In this document: in pieces, positions 1-11,372 of the stretch
Numbering within the stretch: position 1 is the stretch's first letter
Layout of the letters: each line of letters opens with the position of its first letter
Origin: Anadara kagoshimensis
Taxonomy: Eukaryota; Mollusca; Bivalvia; Arcoida; Arcidae
DNA: 64,000 bases
Direction: 5' to 3'
NCBI GenBank assembly: GCA_021292105.1
Contig: CM037863.1
Location: 7,079,298-7,143,297 of the forward strand
The notes under the pieces: model-generated
The model's input: the letters and a program-made list of their open reading frames with translations, nothing else
Databases searched by the model: none
What the model was told of the DNA's origin: nothing
Translations under genes and position numbers: made by a program

Positions 1-460
1 TTCCGCTCGATATTATATATGCATTTTTGATACAGCACGAAATAATGTTTTAACCAACTTGTCGGAATTCCTCGCTTCAATTTATCTCCCCCGAGTCAAC
101 ATAATGGTCTTTTTCCCTAACGCGAGGCAGGACACTGCGATTCAGGATATCATTCAATCCATATAGAGGTCAACGTCCACTTGTTAATTTACATTTATTT
201 TTTATATATAGCGTGTTGTGTTAACGTAATGGAAACCTTAAATAGATTAAAAGTATATGACTATGGCTCCGGGATATTAACGAGTGCGTATTTACTTTGT
301 ACATAAATCCTAATCACAATTACTATTGATTAACATGGAGTTTATCATATTGCGGACATCATGTACTTTTTTAAAAATTAGGGGGCATCGTTAAGCGAAT
401 GGTTCATTTCAAACACGGATTTTAAAGTACACAGCCAACCTTGCTAAAGTGGCTAGCTAC
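1..460. other. No feature seen
   Basis: AT-rich unique sequence. No frame, repeat or RNA gene could be supported. Confidence 0.6.
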
Positions 461-463
461 AGC

Positions 464-671
464 ACAGACCTGTCGAAAGTAACACTGAGCTTACCAAAAG
501 GAGCCGAACCCCGCTTGTCGAGTGGCCGAAATATTGATAACTAGTGATCTAAGAGCTGCTGAAAGATAGAAAGTCGTTACTGAAAAGCCATCGGGGTATA
601 ACTAACGACGGGTCGAGGTTAACGTTCATTCGGCACTAATTTCTTGTTAAACTTTCGACAGACCTATAAAG
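464..671. mobile_element. Family B MITE (208 bp)
   Basis: Ends ACAGACCTGTCGAAAGT and ACTTTCGACAGACCT are inverted. The inside is GC-richer than its surroundings with GCCGA motifs. No frame codes for a transposase. Confidence 0.7.
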
Positions 672-832
672 ATAACCTTCTTAGTATTTTCAGGTATTAA
701 CATTCGACCGCACTTCCCCGGTCGAAGTTTAAAATTTCACTCTAATTCCATACCAAAAATCTCCCTATATATATACATATGACTAAATCATGTAAACACA
801 TTTGTTCTAGAAATTAAGTTTCTAACTTAAAT

Positions 833-905
833 TGCCAGTTTTCATAGTTTTTACACTTGCTTTCTGATTTTGGTTTGAACAGGACCGGTATGTTTGTGTT
901 TGATA
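833..905 (+). repeat. Family A retroposon, 3'-end remnant
   Basis: TTGCCAGTTTTCATAGTTTTTACACTTGC through GGTATGTTTGTGTTTGAT is a diverged version of the family A 3' end. Confidence 0.45.
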
Positions 906-1252
906 AACTCTATTGAGTTTTTAAAATCTGATGTTTCAGTCTCATATGCGACTTTATATATATAATTTACTGTATAAATGTAAACCCTAATTAGCCGATT
1001 TGCAACATAGGTGATTTAGTGATGCTTGTGTGCGGCATTAATTAGTTTTCTTTTTTTCAAATGCCTAAAGATGTTGAACTAATATTTGGTATGTAAGTCT
1101 ACTATCAAGAGTTTCACATCCAGATTGAGTATTCGCCAGTCCAGTTCACTGCTTTTTGTTGAAATTGTTGGATGTCAACTTAGAAAATTTCTTTAAAATA
1201 TCAGGTTTAAAAAAATTGTTTCCAAATGCTCGCAGGTTTAGCATTAATATTT

Positions 1253-1263
1253 GGTGTGTGTGT

Positions 1264-1296
<33 letters not shown>
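1253..1296. repeat. (GT)n microsatellite
   Basis: GT/TG alternation for about 44 bases with one GG interruption near 1264. Confidence 0.95.
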
Positions 1297-1297
<1 letters not shown>

Positions 1298-1397
1298 ACA
1301 CATCATATAGAATATGAAATTGCAACTCGAATAGTGCATCCTGGTGCCTATTGATTTTTAAAATTTCAATTTAATATAAGAGGCAATAAAATATGTG

Positions 1398-1598
1398 TTG
1401 GCAAACAACACTGACCTCTACGTTTGACCTTTAATTTAAATATACATTATACATGTATGGAACACAGTGGAAACGAAGGTAGGATATGAATTGTGTATGT
1501 GTTGTTGTGAATCCTACCACTTCCCGATATAGGGTGGATCGTCATATATGGATATTCCTAATGAAAGGTCAACCGGACAAGTCAATCTTGTTTGCCAA
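1398..1598. mobile_element. Family E TIR element
   Basis: TTGGCAAACAACACTGACC and AAGTCAATCTTGTTTGCCAA are inverted, with GTTTGACCTTTAATTT and CCTAATGAAAGGTCAACC just inside. Confidence 0.65.
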
Positions 1599-1811
1599 AT
1601 CGACAGCAATGCAGGCTGGCATAGTTATGACATGTTCAACTATTTGTCTAGATTGGCCTCGACTTAACTGATGCAATCAGTCTGGGACATAGAACTCAAT
1701 TTCACGCCGTCTGTCTGAATACCGGTCAATCTGTGGAACAGTTTAACCGTATAAACAAAACTCAATATATTTCTTTTCCTAAAATATAAAATATGTCATC
1801 ACAATAAGGTG

Positions 1812-1960
1812 TTAGATGGATATATTTTACGCTCCATAGTTCCATGTTCCTTTCATTCTCAATTTCCATTACACACGTGGCGGGCGGTGCTTGCTGAACA
1901 GGCGATGCTTTCCCTTCCGGAACAATGCGTCTAACATCCCTGGTGGTAATCAATTAAATT
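1812..1960 (+). repeat. Family A copy, diverged
   Basis: Carries GGATATATTTTACGCTCCATAGTTCCATG, ACACACGTGGCGGG and CCCTTCCGGAACA. The 3' third is lost. Confidence 0.6.
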
Positions 1961-2249
1961 GTATATCAGATCTAGCCAAGATGATGTAAACCAAGTCGAT
2001 AAGAGACGTTTTGATCCGCAAGGTGGTTCTTCAGACTACCCGGTCATTGAAACCACTTTAACAGCAAAAATGATAAAAACCAATATTTTATCATTCAAAT
2101 TTTTATTGAACTTTTCATGATAATAAAAACATCAGAACAGATTCTGAGTGAAAATGAAAGTTTTAGCTTTTAAGTTTGAAGGTCATCTACACAATATTTT
2201 GGTAAAAATAACCGTTACGAATAATATATTTTCTGATCAAATATTCGTT

Positions 2250-3370
2250 AAGAACTTTCACGAAGTTGGTTTTTGGCTACAGTTAAACCTCATCATAATG
2301 CCTTCATTCTCACTATCATTCCCATCTCGCTTATTGTCCAATTAAATCCTGAAGATAATTGTCTTTTTTTTGCCACCTTGCTAATTACTACGGTAACCTC
2401 TTCAGATAATGATTACTTCTTCAGTAAACCCCAACAAAACACCCTAATTAAATTGCCATCTCGCTTACCGCTAAGTTGAATATAAATACAATGCCATCAT
2501 CAAATTTGCCATCTCGCGTACCGCCTAGAAAAATTTCAATATGATCTCTCATTTACTTTGCAACCTTACTCAACTTACTGTAGAAACCACTGTGGCTGTG
2601 ACAGTGAAATTCTCTTTATATCCATAGAAAATCAAATAAATTTGAATAAAGATCGATATTATTCACTTACTTGTACCTAGTCGTAACAGGAAATCTGTAT
2701 GCGCATTCGCGATTAGCCCAAAATATATCTGCATAGGGAAAAAACGTTGGTGCTATGGGGATTTAACATGTTGAAAAACCATGCAAATGGCGGCTTCTGT
2801 TGCGCATATGACGTAAACGTCACCAAAGACATCACTTCCGGTTTAAACATCGTCATTTTCGCATGTGTAAAATCCCCATACCGCCAACATTTTCCTTTTT
2901 ACAGACATACTTTATGACAATCGCGGATGCGCATACAGATTTCCTGTTACGAATAGGTACAAGTAAGTGAAAAATATTTGATTTTCTATGGATATAAAGA
3001 GAATTTCACTGTCACAGCCACAGTGGTTTCTACAGTAATTTAATCTTTCAACTGGCTTTTTCCCATATTAAAACCCAATATAAAACCCTCATGAATTTTG
3101 CCACTGCAAATATCGCCCAGTTAAACCTCAACATGATGCCCTTGTTTACTTTTGCAACTCGCTTACTGCCAAAGATAAACCTATATGTAATGCTCTCAAT
3201 AAATTTGCAACCTTGTTTATAAAACCCTAACATATTACCCTTACAAACTTTGCCACCTCGCGTATTGCTAAGGTAATGCCTTGTCATTATGACCACATTT
3301 CATTTGCAACCACAGTTAAAGCTACAATGATATCTTTTCCACCTCGATGATCGCCACAATATAAAGACCA
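2250..3370. repeat. Degenerate tandem repeat interrupted by the 458-bp MITE
   Basis: Recurrent TTTGCCATCTCGCTTACCG / TTTGCAACCTTG blocks spaced roughly 50-85 bases on both sides of the MITE. Period is irregular and divergence is high, so this is an old array. Confidence 0.55.
2576..3037. mobile_element. MITE with TIRs of about 62 bp and TA target duplication
   Basis: The element 2578-3035 (458 bp) has ends CTGTAGAAACCACTGTGGC and GCCACAGTGGTTTCTACAG inverted, with the match continuing through the ATCCATAGAAAATCAAAT segment. TA on both sides suits Tc1/mariner-type insertion. A second inner pair (ACTTGTACCTA/TAGGTACAAGTAAGTGA and GGAAATCTGTATGCGCAT/ATGCGCATACAGATTTCC) extends the foldback. No transposase frame. 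Confidence 0.8.
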
Positions 3371-3853
3371 AAGGTCTATTGAGTTAATATTATTTAGAAT
3401 TTTTCTTTTTCAGACACCCCCAATATGAGAACCTAACTGAAACAATACATATGTGGCGAATTCTGATTTCACTGTACATTTTCTGAACTAACTGTGGCAA
3501 TGAATCCAGGTTTTACTCGTATCGCGGGCCATGCATTTTATGTTCTGACACTTGGTGCCATCATTGTACCAAATCAGCTTCACGACAACTAATGACGTAC
3601 TAGTGTCAATGACGTCACTTATATCACAATTTATGATCAGGCCGAGTTTTCATTCTTTTTGCTTGTAATTCAAGCATGCTGGGCCTTTGTCGGAACATTG
3701 TTGGCGTGGCCGGCGATCAGTTAAATGTCGGCAATGAATCGAGGGTTTATTTGTTTTTACTTTTAGAATTGTCTGAAATTTGAAATTGTCATAAAATTGT
3801 CACATCTGATCTTTGGCTGGAAATGTCTTGATAAAAGATAATATACATGTAGC

Positions 3854-3859
3854 TTTATT
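3854..3859 (-). terminator. Candidate polyadenylation signal AATAAA
   Basis: AATAAA on the minus strand, about 207 bases after the stop codon of the secreted-protein exon. The spacing suits a short 3' UTR, but the hexamer is common in AT-rich DNA. Confidence 0.3.
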
Positions 3860-4065
3860 CTAATGCAACATTTTTGAACCATTCAAATCATATTTTGTTT
3901 AGGATTGACGCTTATGAAGGAAATGTGACGTATAAGTTCCTGTTTTTGTAATGCTTAGAAACCGGGAAAAATGACGTGAAAAGTGTCAAAGTGTATATGC
4001 TTATATTTCATAAATAACAAATTTGAAAGACATTTACATTCGAAATGATAACTATAAAGCAATTA

Positions 4066-4784
4066 TCATTTCCCTATAAGAAACAGTTTGTATTTTAGAG
4101 AGTCCTTATTAGTCACAGGAGAAGCTGCGGGTCTGTTGGAAGTCGAAGATCTAAGCATTCCGGCAAGACTTGACATAGCACCTTGAATTGACAATCGTCG
4201 ACTACCACTACGCTTCCTCATTTTATCCGAATTCAAAATTCCGTTTACCCTTGACTTGATCGAATATTTTCCCAAATCTGAAGAATCTGCTTCGTCTAAA
4301 TGTTTTGACCCGGAATGACGTGCGGCTGCCTGCATCGTATCCGTTAAACCATTTCTAACATCGAACACTACATTTTCCGACTTTTGACAGAAGGTGAAAG
4401 CATGACCATATTTGAATTTCTGAAACACCCTTATGTATCCGAGTGGGCATGCGTTAATATCCAGAAGCACAGTATATTTGTTCCGAAACTGTGGCTTCAC
4501 ACCATGAATGCCCGGATTGTGTAAGTAATACTTCTGATGGTTTCGGAGAAAATCGGAATTAACAAATTCGTTCGTTTTATCCGACACAGTATCGTAATTT
4601 TTCGTGTTGATATGGAAGGATTTTGATGGAGACCAACGCTTCAAAAGTTTTAGATTATTTGGATTAAGAAAATATTTGTGTCCATTGATCCGTGACGTTG
4701 CGTTGACCTTTAACCTTCCGATGATGAATAAACAGGATAGACAGAGTACGTAGATGTATACCTGCATATTCCAGCTTTTAGAAT
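4066..4784 (-). CDS. Terminal exon encoding an unrecognised secreted protein (233 aa)
   Basis: I do not recognise the family. The frame is open further upstream, but TTATAATTTCAG is a good splice acceptor with its AG at 4786-4785. I therefore place the exon at 4784 and the start at the ATG at 4767; the stop is TGA at 4068-4066. Residues 1-23 look like a signal peptide: a hydrophobic run VYIYVLCLSCLFIIG, then a likely cut after VNA (A23). The mature part is basic and serine-rich, with only two cysteines, C107 and C127. These bracket a 19-residue aromatic/basic loop that could be closed by a disulfide. Possible convertase sites are K43-R44, R184-K185-R186 and R190-R191. A secreted precursor, perhaps a peptide hormone or matrix protein, is plausible, but no amidation-type GKR site was seen. 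An upstream 5' exon is implied and was not located. Codon use is ordinary and there are no internal repeats, unlike the array frames nearby. Confidence 0.62.
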
Positions 4785-4796
4785 CTGAAATTATAA
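4785..4796 (-). promoter_or_regulatory. Splice acceptor of the secreted-protein exon
   Basis: On the minus strand the sequence reads TTATAATTTCAG followed by ATTCTAAAAG, a pyrimidine/T-rich tract ending in AG. It lies 17 bases upstream of the chosen ATG, so the intron would sit in the 5' UTR. This is seen in sequence; use as a splice site is inferred. Confidence 0.55.
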
Positions 4797-4864
4797 GAAA
4801 AAATGAATTAAAAAAATATCTGAGTTTCAACGATACTTAATAAAATATTAAGTTGAAAAACATG

Positions 4865-4914
4865 TACAGAACAGATCTGTCCAAAATTAAACAGTAAGCT
4901 AAAGAATAGGTGCC
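4865..4914 (+). mobile_element. Family B MITE, left end only, leading into the 31-bp array
   Basis: TACAGAACAGATCTGTCC and AAACAGTAAGCTAAAGAA match the family B left terminus. The matching right terminus was not found beyond the array. Confidence 0.5.
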
Positions 4915-5702
4915 GACTCGGCAGCTCGACACCTGGACCCTCGTCAAATCGGCAGCTCGACAACTGGACCCTCGTCAAGTCGGCAGCTCGACACCTGGAC
5001 CCTTGTCAAGTCGGCAGCTCGACACCTGGACCCTCGTCAAGTCGGCAGCTCGACACCTGGACCCTCGTCAAGTCGGCAGCTCGACACCTGAACCCTCGTC
5101 AAGTCGGCAGCTCGACACCTGGACCCTCGTCAAGTCGGCAGCTCGACACCTGGACCCTCGTCAAGTCGGCAGCTCGACACCTGGACCCTCGTCAAGTCGG
5201 CAGCTCGACACCTGGACCCTCGTCAAGTCGGCAGCTCGACACCTGGACCCTTGTCAAGTCGGCAGCTCGACACCTGGACCCTAGTCAAGTCGGCAGCTTG
5301 ACACCTGGACCCTCGTCAAGTCGGCAGCTTGACACCTGGTCCCTCGTCAAGTCGGCAGCTCGACACCTGGACCCTCGTCAAGTCGGCAGCTCGACACCTA
5401 GACCCTCGTCAAGTCGGAAGCTCGACACCTGGACCCTCGTCAAGTCGGCAGCTCGACACCTGGACCCTCGTCAAGTCGGCAGCTCGACACCTGGACCCTC
5501 GTCAAGTCGGCAGCTCGACACCTGGACCCTCGTCAAGTCGGAAGCTCGACACCTGGACCCTAGGCCTTGTCAAGTCGGCAGCTCGACACCTGGACCCTAG
5601 GCCTTGTCAAGTCGGCAGCTCGACACCTGGACCCTCGTCAAGTCGGCAGCTCGACACCTGGACCCTCGTCAAGTCGGCAGCTTGACACCTGGACCCTCGT
5701 CA
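4915..5702 (+). repeat. 31-bp minisatellite, about 25 copies
   Basis: Unit TCGGCAGCTCGACACCTGG + ACCCTCGTCAAG. Two units carry a 6-base insertion (TAGGCC) near 5560 and 5600. Because 31 is not a multiple of three, every frame reads the same peptide phases and stays open, producing spurious frames of 100-124 codons. The unit resembles the internal family B segment TCTCGACAACTGGAGCCGT at 16231-16260. Confidence 0.93.
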
Positions 5703-6374
5703 TCTGTACCTTGGTAGCTTTTCAGTAGCTGTAATCTATCTTTGGAACGTTATTGACAGCTTCAAGCTATCCATATTTTGAACTCTGCAGCGAAACTTGT
5801 TGGATTCCTTTATTTTAAGTTAGTATTGTCATGTGAAGTTTGTTAATTTCTATTAAAATAATGCATTCAAAAACAGCACATGACACTATTACAATTTTGA
5901 CATATATGTGCTGAACTTTGCAATACCAAGACACCGCATGTAAAATAACAACGGAATATTAAAATAGAAGTACATGTACGTTAAAATGCTCTACGTATAT
6001 AACAGTAATCCTTATGAAAAAGAATATCAAAGGCAGACGAAGTTAGAAATCAGGAAAGAAAAAGATAAACACTCAAGTATGAACAGTACTTTTGATTGTG
6101 GGCTTGAGTGTAGACGAGACAATTTGATAATCGTTTGTCCATTCCTTAGCCTTTCGTTAGCCGTTAGCTTTTCATTAGATCAGTGTTAAACTTAATTGTG
6201 CTGCATAGCGTGACCATTATTTTTATCCCAATATTTACGTTTTCTGTCTTTTTAAATTGTTACAGGCAATTGTATCGGGAATGCTGGTTTATTTTTGGAA
6301 ATAATGATGTCTTTTAGTGGAAAAAGTTTATTTTATCGGTGAGCAATGTGAATATATAAGGTATGTTATACTAT

Positions 6375-6620
6375 GTATAGTGTGTCAAGTTTTACCTGGC
6401 CGTTTGACCTTTACTTTGTATTTTAGATGGGTTCAATAGACTGTATAATTTAGGTAAAACAGCATGTTTTATTCCCATAAACACCCATTACCAAGTATTA
6501 CTATCATCTATCCATACATATTAACTTTATATAAGCCCTAAATTACACCATGGATGCGTCTGTATGAATATTCAAATTAAAAGTCAAACAACCAGGTCAA
6601 AGTTGACGCACTACCTATAC
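6375..6620. mobile_element. Family E TIR element
   Basis: GTATAGTGTGTCAAGTTTTACCTGG and CCAGGTCAAAGTTGACGCACTACC-TATAC are inverted ends. Confidence 0.65.
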
Positions 6621-6699
6621 AGATATTGAGACGATGTAAAATGTAGACGAATATGTATCAGGAAGATAAATGTTAATACGCTATGGTAGAGCTTGTTCC

Positions 6700-7080
6700 C
6701 ACTTCTTGTACAACGAAGTAGGCTGCTTGCAAATAAATTGTTGACTCAGGGATATTGCAAGCCTAGGCTTATCAAGGCCCTCAAAAAGTTTTATGGCCGT
6801 CATCACAGTATTGTTGATTAGTTTGATGTATCTGTGTCCAGGATTGCCTTGGATATATTTGACGTCTCATAGTTTCATGTTCCTTTCACACAATTTTGAT
6901 TACACACGTGACGGGTGTAGCTAGCTAAACAGGAGGTACTTACCCTTCCGGAGCACCCAGCCTCACTTCCCTGGTGGAAGTTCACGTGTCTAACCTAACT
7001 TGTCAGTTCCAAAGTTTTTACTTTGCTTCTGGATTGTGATTCGGAAATGGATAAGTATGTTTGTTTTTGATTCTAACAAA
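6700..7080 (+). repeat. Family A copy, longest 5' extent
   Basis: Starts near TTGTACAACGAAGTAGG, includes GCAAGCCTAGGCTTATCAAGG, the CACACGTGACGGGTGTAGCTAGC core, CTTCCGGAGCACCC and TGGAAGTTCACGTGTC, and ends GTATGTTTGTTTTTGA. With 25745-26096 it defines a consensus of about 380 bp. No coding frame or tRNA-like promoter is evident. Confidence 0.8.
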
Positions 7081-7454
7081 TAAATATACTGCTCTTTATA
7101 TTTTCTGCTAGCTTAAATATCAAAATCTTCAAACTAAGGTATTCTTCTCTAATGCAAAGTAATTCCTTAGCTAAATTTGTCATTAAGATTTAAAAATTAC
7201 AAAATATTTTGTCAACTTTCAAAATTAATGCAAAATGACAATAAGAAAATGGTAATGATAAAAAAAAATATTCTAGTCAAAGTTCTATTTACGAGAAATT
7301 GTATTCCGATCTGTTTTGTAAAATTAATAGTGGTGTAATATTAATAAATATGATGGCTGATATCAGCCGTCCTAATGTGTTCCATTTGTCATTGTAAGAT
7401 TTCTATTGTCAGTTTTATTTAATATTATTCCAAAGTTATACTGATCATTTTTGA

Positions 7455-7560
7455 AAAGTTGACAATAAGATGTCAGATTCCTTTTTGAAAGTACGTTTGT
7501 TGTCAATTTTCAAAAAAGATGTCAGATTCCTTTTTAAAATTACGTATTCTTGTCAATTTA
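7455..7560. repeat. Tandem pair of about 55 bp
   Basis: GATGTCAGATTCCTTTTTGAAAGTACG and GATGTCAGATTCCTTTTTAAAATTACG, both followed by TTGTCAATTT. Confidence 0.75.
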
Positions 7561-8182
7561 CAAAATTAGTGAGAATTATAACGTTTAAGATCAATATAAC
7601 CTGACAGTAGAAACCTGACAATGACAAATACTGTACGTTTCAGTAGGTTTAGACGACAAATATCGGTCATCGGAGATCAGACTGCCGATGAAGACACAGC
7701 CATATGTCAAATAAGCTAACAAAAGATTTCATAACATTTAACTTTGTACAAGCAATAAAACCATATATATCAAAATTTCACCTATCTTTTTAGTTTAAGT
7801 TTTGATAAACACATATAAAAAGTTACAAATACAGATCTTTGTATAAATAAATCTTCTTGAATGTAGCCTATTACATTGGATTAATCTATCTTTTTGCCTG
7901 ACGATTTGTACCAAAAAGTAAAGTACAATATATTATCAAGGAATTGAACAATGAACGAAATTGGAAACATAAAAATATGTTGCCATGGCTCTGATTAAGC
8001 TACCTGTAAAAGTATTGTCAAAAATATACAGTCCTTTTTTATAATTATCTGTTTTATTTCATTCAATATACATTTACAAAGACTTAAACATTATACAAGA
8101 GCAAGACGCAAAACAATGTATAATGAATAGTTTAAATAAGAGACAGATAGAGATAGAGATGATATCGATACCTTAAAATAAA

Positions 8183-8348
8183 AAACAAACATACTAATCC
8201 ATGTCCGAATCACAATCAAGAAGCATAGTAAAAACTTTGAAAATAACAAGTTAGGTTAGACACGTGAACTTCCACCAGGGAAGTGAGGCCGTGTGCTCCG
8301 GAAGGATAAGCACCTCCTGTTCAACTAGCTACACCCGCCACGTGTGTA
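8183..8348 (-). repeat. Family A copy, 5'-truncated
   Basis: From AAACAAACATACTAATCC to CCCGCCACGTGTGT; only the 3' half is present. Confidence 0.75.
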
Positions 8349-8401
8349 GAAAACATTTACCATATATACTTCTTTATCGACTGTGATACAAGAAAACAGG
8401 T

Positions 8402-8814
8402 ACATAAGCATAAAGAGGGCGCGGTGGCCTAATGGATAAGACGACAGTCTTCAAATCCAGGGTCTCCCACCGCTGTGAGTTCGAGTCCCGCTCGGACCAC
8501 ATGTGGGAAAGTGAATTTTCCTTGCCGTTGGCCTTTACTGATTCACCTGGTATCAGTATAATGGACTGGGGGAGTCGTACGCTTGTCTACGGTGTACTGA
8601 CTCTGTGAGCTAGCACGGTAAAGTCGTCCTGAGTGCGCGCTAGTACAAGGCAGACCATACAACACACTCGCACTTCACATGCATACACAAAATTGTTCAT
8701 AGATTAATCCATAGAGATTAATGAAATAATTCTCGTCGCGAATAGCTGAAAAATTGCTAATGCGACGTTAAGCAACATTCAACCAACCAACCAACCAACC
8801 AACATAAGCATAAA
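8402..8814 (+). mobile_element. SINE family 1, full length with 13-bp target duplications
   Basis: The tRNA-like head starts at 8415 (GAGGGCGCGGTGGCC). The A box is TGGCCTAATGG (8425-8435) and the B box is AGTTCGAGTCC (8478-8488), giving internal RNA polymerase III promoter elements. The body runs to a 3' end GCGACGTTAAGCAAC followed by (AACC)n at 8781-8800. ACATAAGCATAAA occurs perfectly on both sides (8402-8414 and 8802-8814), the hallmark of LINE-driven insertion. The head is not a functional tRNA gene because the acceptor stem is not closed. A truncated relative lies at 54184-54486. Confidence 0.85.
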
Positions 8815-8870
8815 TAAATAAATGAATAAAAAAAAAAAAATAAATAAATAAATAAATAAATAAATAAGAA
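8781..8870. repeat. (AACC)n SINE tail and adjoining A-rich (TAAA)n run
   Basis: AACC repeats to 8800, then the target duplication, then TAAA/AAAT repeats to about 8868. Confidence 0.85.
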
Positions 8871-9257
8871 GATACATCTTAAACAATTCAATATATAAGT
8901 ATTGTTAAAATCATACAGTTTGGTATGTGTAAAATGCCTTCTGAAATATTTGTGTCAACAAACCTGTCATTTTGAAATTCCTTTGGAGAATTCCTCCCCT
9001 CTCGCGGGACTTTCCTCAGAGAAATGTTACAATGATAATAAAAATTTTGTTCTAACTTCAAGAAATATTAGAATGAATTCGACAGTCGAGCCTGATTGGC
9101 TATAGGTTGAACAACAAGTGTTAGTCACTCCAATGGCAGCTTATGTTAATGTTATGCAGATGACGTCATGAACAACTCTCCTTCTTCCTGTGCTAAGAGG
9201 ATAGGAAGGTTAAAGCGCTACAAAAGTGATTGAACAACATCACTGAATACCTGTTTA

Positions 9258-9377
9258 CAAGACCCTGATACCTTTGTCATGGCGAGTAGGTTGATGGTGG
9301 CAGACACGTTATTTACACAAGACCCTGATACCTTTGTCATGGCCAGTAGGTTGATCGTGGCAGACACGTTACTTACA
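9258..9377. repeat. 60-bp tandem duplication
   Basis: CAAGACCCTGATACCTTTGTC at 9258 and 9318, each continuing AGTAGGTTGAT and GTGGCAGACACGTTA. Only a few substitutions, so recent. Confidence 0.88.
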
Positions 9378-9543
9378 TGTACACATGCTACAAATGTTGG
9401 TTCATTTCAAGAAAGCCGTGGCCATTATTATGAAAAAACTCAATACATAGTAATCGTGAATTAATGATTCAGGATCCAAAAATGACTTCAGTAATTAAAA
9501 AATCCAAAAAATAATTTAATAATTTAAACTAGATTAAATTAAA

Positions 9544-9649
9544 CTGCCCTGGTGGAAGATCAAGTGTCTAACCTTACTTGTCAGTTCCAAAGTTTTTATT
9601 TTGCTTCTGGATTGTGATTCGGACATTTATTAGTATATTTGTTTTTTAT
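9544..9649 (+). repeat. Family A copy, 5'-truncated to about 105 bp
   Basis: Begins at CTGCCCTGGTGGAAG and ends AGTATATTTGTTTTTTA. The MITE of family I follows directly. Confidence 0.7.
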
Positions 9650-9659
9650 TAGATGCACC

Positions 9660-9817
9660 AGGACCGGTTTCACAATAATTTCTAAACTAAGTTTTTCTTT
9701 AACATTAAACCTTGCATAATTAAAAATTTAATAGTTTAAATATTTTTCAAGATATTTCATACTTTTGTGACAATTTAAAGATCGTCTCAAGCTTATATAC
9801 ATGTGTTCCAGTTTTGT

Positions 9818-9861
<44 letters not shown>

Positions 9862-9945
9862 GGTCCATAAAAGATTACCAAAAAAGAAGCCAAATTTATG
9901 TTACAGACACAAGAAAAGGAATGATTGTGAAACTGGGGTTTGATC
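9660..9945. mobile_element. Family I TIR element containing a 41-base A run
   Basis: Left GACCGGTTTCACAATAATTTC, right ATGATTGTGAAACTGGGG. The poly(A) run at 9819-9859 lies inside it. Confidence 0.55.
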
Positions 9946-10094
9946 TCATAAACATTCCTTAACTAGTGTTCCTTTAACCCGACAAAAGTTAAATGTTTAA
10001 TACTTTGTTAGTTTCCAATACATTAATTATTTTATTGTTTTGTTATTTATCACCTATTTGAGTTTTGTCATATTTTTCATTTGAGTTACAATCA

Positions 10095-10362
10095 ACATCA
10101 TCACAATATTGTTGATGTATATGATGTCTCTGTATCAAAAAGTATACTGGATTTATTCGGCACCCCATAGTACCATCCTCCTATTATTCTCAATTTTGAT
10201 TTTACATGTGGCGGATGCAGCTTGTATAACAAGTGTTCGCTCTTCCAAAGCAACCAGCCTCACTTTCCGTCGTTTAACCTAATTGGCCTGTTTTCAATTT
10301 TTTTCTTTAGTTTTTTTTAATTGTAATTTGGACATGCATCGATATGACTGTGTTTGATATCA
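10095..10362 (+). repeat. Family A copy, diverged
   Basis: ATCACAATATTGTTGATG, CACCCCATAGTACCATC, ACATGTGGCGGATGCAGC and the end CATCGATATGACTGTGTTTGAT. Confidence 0.6.
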
Positions 10363-11042
10363 TAACAGAATACTTTATATATAATCCAAAGCGATTGATT
10401 GTTAGCTTGGACACATTCTCTTCTCTTTATAATATGGTTACAATGAAAATGGGGATGGGTCATTTTCTTGATTATAAAGAGATCAATATCTTGATGTAGG
10501 AACAATATTCTAATGTCTGGTGGACATAAATAAAATAGGGCTTCATTAAATTAACATTGGATTTCAATAGCATTGAACATCGACAGATTACCAGTTTGTA
10601 ACATGTCATCTTACCATCTTTTATGACATTGGTGTAATTAATTACGCAATATTAATCATCATACACCGCCTCCAGTGAAATAAAACTTGACTTCATACCC
10701 TCTTATGTACACATGTATATATGCATTTAAAGTTGAGACAATTATATAGTATCTTAAATCGCTAATCTATAGTCTTATAGTTTATGATATACAGGGATAT
10801 CTGCTGACGATGATTGGGATGTTTCTATATTTGATACAAAGGGATTGCTTTATGTTAAATGACATTTAACCTCCCAAGTGTGAGACAATTACATCATCAC
10901 TTCTTATTGAATACTTTTCATACGTTATGACAAATATTATTTTCTTGGCCCCAGATTGCAAAATATTTCATGAAAACAGTAGTGAAAATATATACCAATC
11001 TTAAACACCCCTTTGCTAGTTAGTTTAACAATGTATTATGTA

Positions 11043-11210
11043 TACAGTCTAACATGTCTTAAAGACCACCTCTATATAAAGGCCACCTTCTTATAAAGGC
11101 CAGTAGAATTGTATCACAATTGTTCTTTATTCATATTATTTGAACCTGTATAAAAGGTCACCTGTTCATAAAGGCAATTTTTACTTCTTTTATAGACAGG
11201 TTTGACTGTA
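11043..11210. mobile_element. Family C hAT-like MITE
   Basis: TACAGTCTAACATGTCTTAAAG and ATAGACAGGTTTGACTGTA are inverted ends. The middle is rich in AAAGGCCACC/AAAGGTCACC. No clear target duplication. Confidence 0.65.
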
Positions 11211-11372
11211 GATGGTCGAAAGCATAGTGTAAGGTATTTTTCCTTAAGTTGGTATATTGTGGTGCAAGAAATATCATCAATCAATTGTGACTACAAGCTT
11301 TGTTAGGTACCAAACACAGGGATCCCCTATTCAGTATTAGTAGTAACTGTTCGAATTGTGTTGTATTCTATA

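Noticed and set aside
4910-5685. Three overlapping plus-strand frames of 100-124 codons
   Set aside because: They are readings of a 31-bp minisatellite without stops in any frame; no start context or non-repeat protein sequence.
8415-8500. A tRNA gene
   Set aside because: A and B boxes are present, but no closed acceptor stem, and the sequence continues into a SINE body with AACC tail and target duplications.
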